Source: Tritrichomonas musculus
Lineage: Eukaryota; Parabasalia; Tritrichomonadida; Tritrichomonadidae
Length of the DNA stretch: 64,000 nucleotides
Direction of reading: 5' to 3'
Assembly: GCA_039105265.1 (NCBI GenBank)
Contig: JAPFFF010000070.1
Location: forward strand, 62,001-126,000
Shown here: in pieces, positions 59,928 to 64,000 of the stretch
How positions within the stretch are numbered: the first letter of the stretch is position 1
How the letters are laid out: every line of letters begins with the position of its first letter
Made by a program: the position numbers and the translations under genes
Notes under the pieces: model-generated
Database searches by the model: none
The model's input: only the letters and a program-made list of their open reading frames with translations
What the model was told of the DNA's origin: nothing

Positions 59928-61013
59928 TTAAATCCATTTCTTTATATTGTTGGGTATATTTTTCTTCTTTGACCAGTAATCCACTTCAAGATTAGATAGC
60001 TTTGTTGGAGCACCTTCTCGTAAATTTTTAGCCGGTATGATGTCTTCTGTACCTTCGCTGTATTTAATTTTATATTTGTTCTTTGTTGTATCATAAGAAA
60101 TAATCTTCTCCACAATACCTCTCTTGCCTCCCTTAAGTGTTTGTGCAATATTTTTGTTTTGTGTCTTGATTAACCTATAACCAGGGAGTTTGTCTATTGA
60201 CTCATCTTTGGACTTAATTATAAATTGGTTCCCAGCCTTTGAATCAACTATATATGCTTCCTTGCTTACCTTGTTCCTGCGCTTCGAAAATGGCTCCTTG
60301 GCTTGAATAATTCTAACTCTATCATTTGGCTTAAAGTCATATGGATTGTTTTGCGACTTGGTTTTTACATATTCTTTTTCATCTTTCTCTGTCATCTCGT
60401 TTGGTATCTTATAGTCCAATGACCTGTGGGGAGAATTGTTGTATGAATCTATTAAACTATCCATTTCTTTCTCATTGATGAACCTGTTCTCGCCAACCAT
60501 GTCTCTAATCGTTCTCATGAACCTATTTATGATACCTAGTACATTATGATTATTATCCTCGGTAGTAGTGTAGACAATATTTTTGGTCTTCATCAACTGT
60601 AATACATCATTGGACAAGTAAGCAGCATCCTGATCTGATGTTATCGAATAGACATCTGGCTCGTCCTCAAAAAATTTATTTAATGCCTTGACTACTTCTT
60701 TTGCACCTTTCCCCTTCATTGGATAACAATATGCTTTTCTTGTGTTAATATTAATTAGCATCAAATAGTTGAGACCATCCTTTGTCTTATCATTGATGAA
60801 TGTGTCCATTTGATATCCTCCAGAGTGTTTAGAATAGATATTCATAAACTTTGCCTTTGGTACCTTTACATCATGTACTATCTTCCTTAAATAATCTAAT
60901 GCGGCTTCTTCTGTGAATCCATATCGTTTTGCGAGTGGAACAAATTTAGAGGCAGATCTCCAAGGAAAAAAAGAATGAAGCTCATTAATTGTCTTAAAAT
61001 GCTTTTTGTTCAT
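59928..61013 (-). CDS. Polinton integrase, element B
   Basis: 361 residues, with the rve-type core GGYQMDTF, SITSDQDAAYL and NHNVLGIINRFMRTIRD, then NDRVRI and a barrel-like tail KYKIKYSEGTEDIIPAKNLR. It is slightly longer than A's copy at the N terminus (MNKKHFKTINELHSFFPW). This enzyme family joins element ends to target DNA and makes short target duplications. The gene lies between the minor structural gene and the ATPase. Confidence 0.85.
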   Translation of the reverse strand: MNKKHFKTINELHSFFPWRSASKFVPLAKRYGFTEEAALDYLRKIVHDVKVPKAKFMNIYSKHSGGYQMDTFINDKTKDGLNYLMLININTRKAYCYPMKGKGAKEVVKALNKFFEDEPDVYSITSDQDAAYLSNDVLQLMKTKNIVYTTTEDNNHNVLGIINRFMRTIRDMVGENRFINEKEMDSLIDSYNNSPHRSLDYKIPNEMTEKDEKEYVKTKSQNNPYDFKPNDRVRIIQAKEPFSKRRNKVSKEAYIVDSKAGNQFIIKSKDESIDKLPGYRLIKTQNKNIAQTLKGGKRGIVEKIISYDTTKNKYKIKYSEGTEDIIPAKNLREGAPTKLSNLEVDYWSKKKNIPNNIKKWI

Positions 61014-61024
61014 TTAAATTAGTC

Positions 61025-62341
61025 TTAAATGTAAAGCATCTTCTTAAATGGTAATAATTGCATTTCAATGACAAATGATTCATTGTTTGGTACCAGAACA
61101 GGAATATTATTATGACGCCCTGAATTGAATTCTACCCAAAATCTTTGATTAGTTGAGTTTAGCTTGAAGTACTTGATTGGGTAAAAGTCTATTTGACTAT
61201 TGCCTAAATAATATTTATTTGACTGCTCAGCTAATGAAGAGTATATTGAACACGAATGTCTATCCCAAACATTTTTAAACTTTATTTCCCTCATCCATTT
61301 CCCTTCATATCTAATAATATTCCCATCTTTATCCTTGACAGGTTTTTCAGGATCCATATAATCCCATGGGTTATTATTAAAATCTTCATAACCTATATTG
61401 AATACATCATTAAAATCATATCGTCTATATGGTGAAAGATCATCTTTTGGTCTTACTCTAAAACTTATTGATAGGTCAACATAATAGTTTTTATATTTAC
61501 TGCCTTGAAGTATCTCTCCATTAGTTGGTGAATAGAATATTTCTGTAAAATGATTCTCCGAATAATTATAATAACCATCTGTTTGTACATCTCTTTGTCT
61601 TAGTCCTTCTTTTTCTTCAATAAATGTAGGTTTCTGTTCACTTAACTTGATTTCTTCTCTTATTTTTTCCATTTCTTTTTGAACATTGCGTCTGAGGTTT
61701 ATATTCATTTTATCTTCTTCATTCTTTTTATCTAATTCTTCTTGTAGCTTAGCTTTCACTTTTTCATCTTTCTCATTAAATATTTTATTTGTGAGGTCTT
61801 CTATTACTTTTTGCAAATCTTGATATTCAGTAACTAAATTAGAATATTTTGTGCTTAATTTTAGTTCTTGGTTATCTAAATTAAAATTGTGTTCTTTATT
61901 GATTATATCCGCACCAATATTAAACTCTGCAAATTTTGCCTCAATAGCAGCTCTCATATCATTCCATATTTCTCGTAAATCATTTTCTCTATTTAGCCAA
62001 GAATTTATATTTATGAATACCTCACTCTTTTGTTCATCTTCAAGATGGTAAAATAATTGTTCATATGAAAATTGGGGATTATCATGTTTAAGTTTATCAA
62101 ATTCGTTTCGTCTATATTTTCTAACTCCAAGCGTGAATTCTATTTTTCTACTTCTAGCCAACATAAAAATTCTTCTCACGCCTACAATTGATTCCCCTCT
62201 ATTTGAAGTACACCATTCTTGAGGAAAATTAAAGTAATATCGATTTGGTTTACTTATATCTCGTTCCCCATCTTCTAAAAAATATACATATTCAATTGGT
62301 ATAGGTGTTGGTTCTTCAGCCGGATTAAGTGTTGGATACAT
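61025..62341 (-). CDS. minor structural (penton-like candidate) protein, element B
   Basis: 438 residues if started at MYPTLNPAEEPTPIPIEYVY; a ten-codon upstream extension is open but not matched in A. Order: N-terminal beta-rich part with YYFNFPQEWCTSNRGES and RKIEFTLGVRKYRR, a charged coiled coil (about residues 165-240), then a beta-rich C-terminal half with DVQTDGYYNY, EIFYSPTNGE, VDLSISFRVRP and ESFVIEMQLLPFKKM. It is next to the terminal repeat as the first gene. A jelly-roll minor capsid role is inferred from place and composition. Confidence 0.65.
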   Translation of the reverse strand: MYPTLNPAEEPTPIPIEYVYFLEDGERDISKPNRYYFNFPQEWCTSNRGESIVGVRRIFMLARSRKIEFTLGVRKYRRNEFDKLKHDNPQFSYEQLFYHLEDEQKSEVFININSWLNRENDLREIWNDMRAAIEAKFAEFNIGADIINKEHNFNLDNQELKLSTKYSNLVTEYQDLQKVIEDLTNKIFNEKDEKVKAKLQEELDKKNEEDKMNINLRRNVQKEMEKIREEIKLSEQKPTFIEEKEGLRQRDVQTDGYYNYSENHFTEIFYSPTNGEILQGSKYKNYYVDLSISFRVRPKDDLSPYRRYDFNDVFNIGYEDFNNNPWDYMDPEKPVKDKDGNIIRYEGKWMREIKFKNVWDRHSCSIYSSLAEQSNKYYLGNSQIDFYPIKYFKLNSTNQRFWVEFNSGRHNNIPVLVPNNESFVIEMQLLPFKKMLYI

Positions 62342-62629
62342 TTTTATAAAAATATAAAAACAAAAGTGCAAAAACCAACCCTGAGAGGCCTTTTTCTGAA
62401 TTACTTATAAAAGAGATCTACTCCAAATGAAATCCTTATTGAAAGGAGCCGTCCGTTAACTAGGGGAAGTTAATGGCCTCGATCAGGAAGATGGAAACTT
62501 AACTCAATAAGTTTTTTGTTTGCGGAATAATTGTTAACGAACAACTCACAACTTAGCCACAAATCCAAGTTTTCACAGATTTCACTCAAAGTCCACTCTT
62601 TCTCATAACTCAGAAAAAATGCGTTCCGG

Positions 62630-62692
62630 ATATATGTCGAACCTAGGATGTTAGGTAGGGAGTTTAACCATTACGACACACGCATAGACAAA
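62630..62692 (-). repeat. tRNA-like (SINE head) candidate
   Basis: On the minus strand a B-box-like GGTTCGACAT (complement at 62,634-62,643) lies about 30 bp after an A-box-like CGTAATGGTTAAACT. The distance and order fit an internal RNA polymerase III promoter. I could not fold a convincing full tRNA, so a SINE head or chance match is more likely than a gene. Confidence 0.35.
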
Positions 62693-62813
62693 GATGGAAA
62701 CTCGATTTTGAATAAATATAAAACCAAATAAATATTGAAATATATTGTAATAACTCAAATAATATATTCAGAATTTAGTTTTAAAAATAAACCATCCAAA
62801 AATCTTCTTGTAT

Positions 62814-62879
62814 GGGGTCATAGCTCAATGGAAATATTTGGTGGAAAGTTACATGGTTCGAAAAATAGAAGGTCCGACA
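62814..62879 (+). repeat. tRNA-like (SINE head) candidate
   Basis: The segment begins GGGGTCATAGCTCAATGG, where TAGCTCAATGG matches the A-box pattern, and contains GGTTCGAAAAA, a B-box-like match, about 40 bp later. The acceptor ends do not pair well, so this looks like a decayed tRNA-derived SINE head. Confidence 0.4.
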
Positions 62880-63359
62880 TTTTTTATAAAAATTAATTTT
62901 AATAAATTATAACCATAACCTTGTAAAAATAATAAAAAATTTTATCTATCAATTTATTAATAAAATTTCTTTCACAAATATTATAATTTTAAAGGAAAAA
63001 ATTTTATTTCTCAAATTTGGATGAAAATTTTAGTAATTCATTTGTGCGCACAAGAGTACTTTTGTGCACCTTTGAGTACCTTTGTGCGCACAACAAAAAT
63101 TTAAATTCAAAAAGTGGAACTAAAATTTTGAAAAATTAATTAAAATTTATAATAAAATAATAAAAATTTATATTCAAAAAAGTGAAAAATATTATTAAAA
63201 TATCTTGGTGTCTAGTTAACTTTTTAAGAATATTTTTATAAAATCTTTTCAAAATATTTGAGAGAAAAAAATATACTTCTGGCATAAAAATATTTGAGAG
63301 AAAATATTAACTCAATTTCTACTCAATATTTCGGGGTCGTGCCTATACAAGAAATATCG

Positions 63360-63491
63360 TATTTTCGGGTGTAGAATTCAAAAAACACCATTAGAAAGCT
63401 CAAAAACTACTCCATACCTTGGAAATGACATTGGTGGAATAGTGAAAGTAGAGAGTGTGTACTTACGATAGGTTTTCAGAGAGTATTTGGC
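63360..63491. repeat. right terminal inverted repeat of element B, inner part
   Basis: Reverse complement of about 15,380-15,508 with high identity. The match stops at TATTTGGC near 63,491 and resumes about 458 bp further right, so the right terminal repeat contains an extra segment relative to the left one. Confidence 0.85.
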
Positions 63492-63514
63492 AAACAAAAT
63501 AATACTAACACTTT

Positions 63515-63865
63515 TTACTCAAATATCTTATGGTGCTCATCAAACTTTCTATATCGTGGTGCATCTTTTTCTCTTTCCCTATCATAATCATTATTGTATT
63601 TCAAAACTGCTGTACGCCTAAATTTAGCATATCTAAAACCACTAAATTTGTTTCTTTCGTCCAAAACTTCAATTATAACATATCCATTAGAATCACATGT
63701 CCTGATGTCTTTAAAGGAATCATAAACTTGTTGGGTTTCACGAGAGGTATAAATAGGATTTCTTAGAGTAAACTGCTTATATTGGGTCATAATCTTTAAA
63801 TCTGATGGTGTGGTCATTTGTATAGTGTTGTATAAAAAATTAATAGAAATATTGAAAAACGACAA
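63515..63865 (-). CDS. unknown 116-aa protein inside the right terminal repeat region
   Basis: A 116-residue frame; an inner start MTTPSDLKIMTQYKQFTLRN is also possible. The protein is polar and mixed, with GYVIIEVLDERNKFSGFRYA and a charged C terminus. No family is recognised. It lies in the 458-bp segment that interrupts B's right terminal repeat and has no counterpart in A or at B's left end. It may belong to another element joined here. Confidence 0.4.
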   Translation of the reverse strand: MSFFNISINFLYNTIQMTTPSDLKIMTQYKQFTLRNPIYTSRETQQVYDSFKDIRTCDSNGYVIIEVLDERNKFSGFRYAKFRRTAVLKYNNDYDREREKDAPRYRKFDEHHKIFE

Positions 63866-63911
63866 TGTACTTGAACTTGAGGGACGGGGGTGGGAAGTTA
63901 GCTAATGTAGA

Positions 63912-64000
63912 TAGGGTGTACTTACAATAGGTTTTCAGAGGATATTTGGCCGGAAGCTGAGGCCCAAGCGAGGGTGTACCTGAGCTTGGTGGCGAAGCGT
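63912..64000. repeat. outer part of the right terminal inverted repeat, cut by window end
   Basis: Reverse complement of about 15,326-15,410. The innermost 40 bp (GTACTTACAATAGGTTTTCA and neighbours) repeat what is already present at 63,455-63,491, so this stretch is a second partial copy of the terminal repeat and not a simple continuation. The tip itself is outside the window. Confidence 0.8.

Larger units (their letters stand above)
62372..63359. other. 1-kb non-coding region with tRNA-like pieces
   Basis: Gene-free stretch between B's first gene and its right terminal repeat; A has no such stretch, so this is probably an insertion or an expanded leader. It holds two candidate tRNA-derived (SINE-like) segments and, near 63,045-63,090, the repeated phrase TTTGTGCGCACAA in variants. 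The remainder is AT-rich. Confidence 0.5.
15283..64000 (-). mobile_element. Polinton/Maverick element B (outer, continues past window end)
   Basis: Self-synthesising DNA transposon of the Polinton/Maverick family, about 24.5 kb of its own sequence, interrupted by nested element A at 16,368-40,549. The left terminal inverted repeat begins AGTAGTATAGTATAGG at 15,283; the right one is reached at 63,360 and continues to the window edge. Parts, read on the minus strand: minor structural gene, integrase, ATPase, two small virion-like genes, major capsid candidate, HNH gene, four small genes, an accessory cassette, DNA polymerase B, GIY-YIG-like gene, divergent pair and two fibre-like genes. It looks largely whole apart from the second fibre-like gene, with about two interruptions, both insertions. 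It is older than A. Confidence 0.9.

Noticed and set aside
62814-62879. Functional tRNA gene
   Set aside because: The acceptor and anticodon stems do not pair convincingly, so only a SINE-like reading is kept.

Overview
The window is AT-rich eukaryotic nuclear DNA dominated by old virus-like elements. The base composition, the load of large Polinton-type elements, a hAT transposon and possible giant-virus-like genes would fit an early-diverging fungus, for example an arbuscular mycorrhizal (Glomeromycotina) genome. This placement is inference: no conserved host housekeeping gene is visible.

Layout. (1) 1-9.4 kb holds a virus-like gene cluster called element C here. It has a partial structural-type gene, several small genes, and a divergent pair made of a 200-aa gene and a 1407-aa fibre-like gene. 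These are distant relatives of genes in the Polintons further right, but no polymerase, integrase, ATPase or major capsid gene is recognised, so C is either a partial relic or part of a giant-virus-type insertion. (2) 9.4-15.3 kb has no virus genes. It contains short repeats, a hAT transposase gene on the minus strand with a probable frameshift, a 580-bp foldback element with 131-bp arms, a possible small TA-flanked element, and AT-rich spacer. (3) 15.28 kb to the window end is one Polinton/Maverick (element B, minus orientation) with a second, closely related Polinton (element A, plus orientation, 16,368-40,549) nested inside it. A's inverted repeats of 252 bp differ at only two positions, so A is a young insertion. 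B is older than A.

A and B share one gene order: terminal inverted repeat, jelly-roll-candidate minor structural gene, integrase, packaging ATPase, small Gly/Ala-rich basic protein(s), Pro-rich protein, double-jelly-roll-candidate major capsid gene, three or four small unknown genes, a small basic DNA-binding-like gene, an accessory slot, protein-primed-type DNA polymerase B, a GIY-YIG-like gene, then a divergent pair leading into two very long fibre-like genes that run to the far inverted repeat. The capsid, ATPase, polymerase and integrase set is the classic Polinton toolkit. The fibre-like genes and the exchangeable endonuclease and cassette genes are what is unusual. A has about three broken genes. 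B looks mostly whole except for its second fibre-like gene, which is interrupted by A and by a short non-coding insert.

The most interesting signals are: long trimeric-fibre-like proteins carried by Polintons; a head-to-head gene pair with an 18-19 bp gap kept at three loci; accessory slots that hold different genes in A and B, including a two-gene cassette bounded by inverted repeats; and the gene sharing between the Polintons and the virus-like cluster at the left edge.
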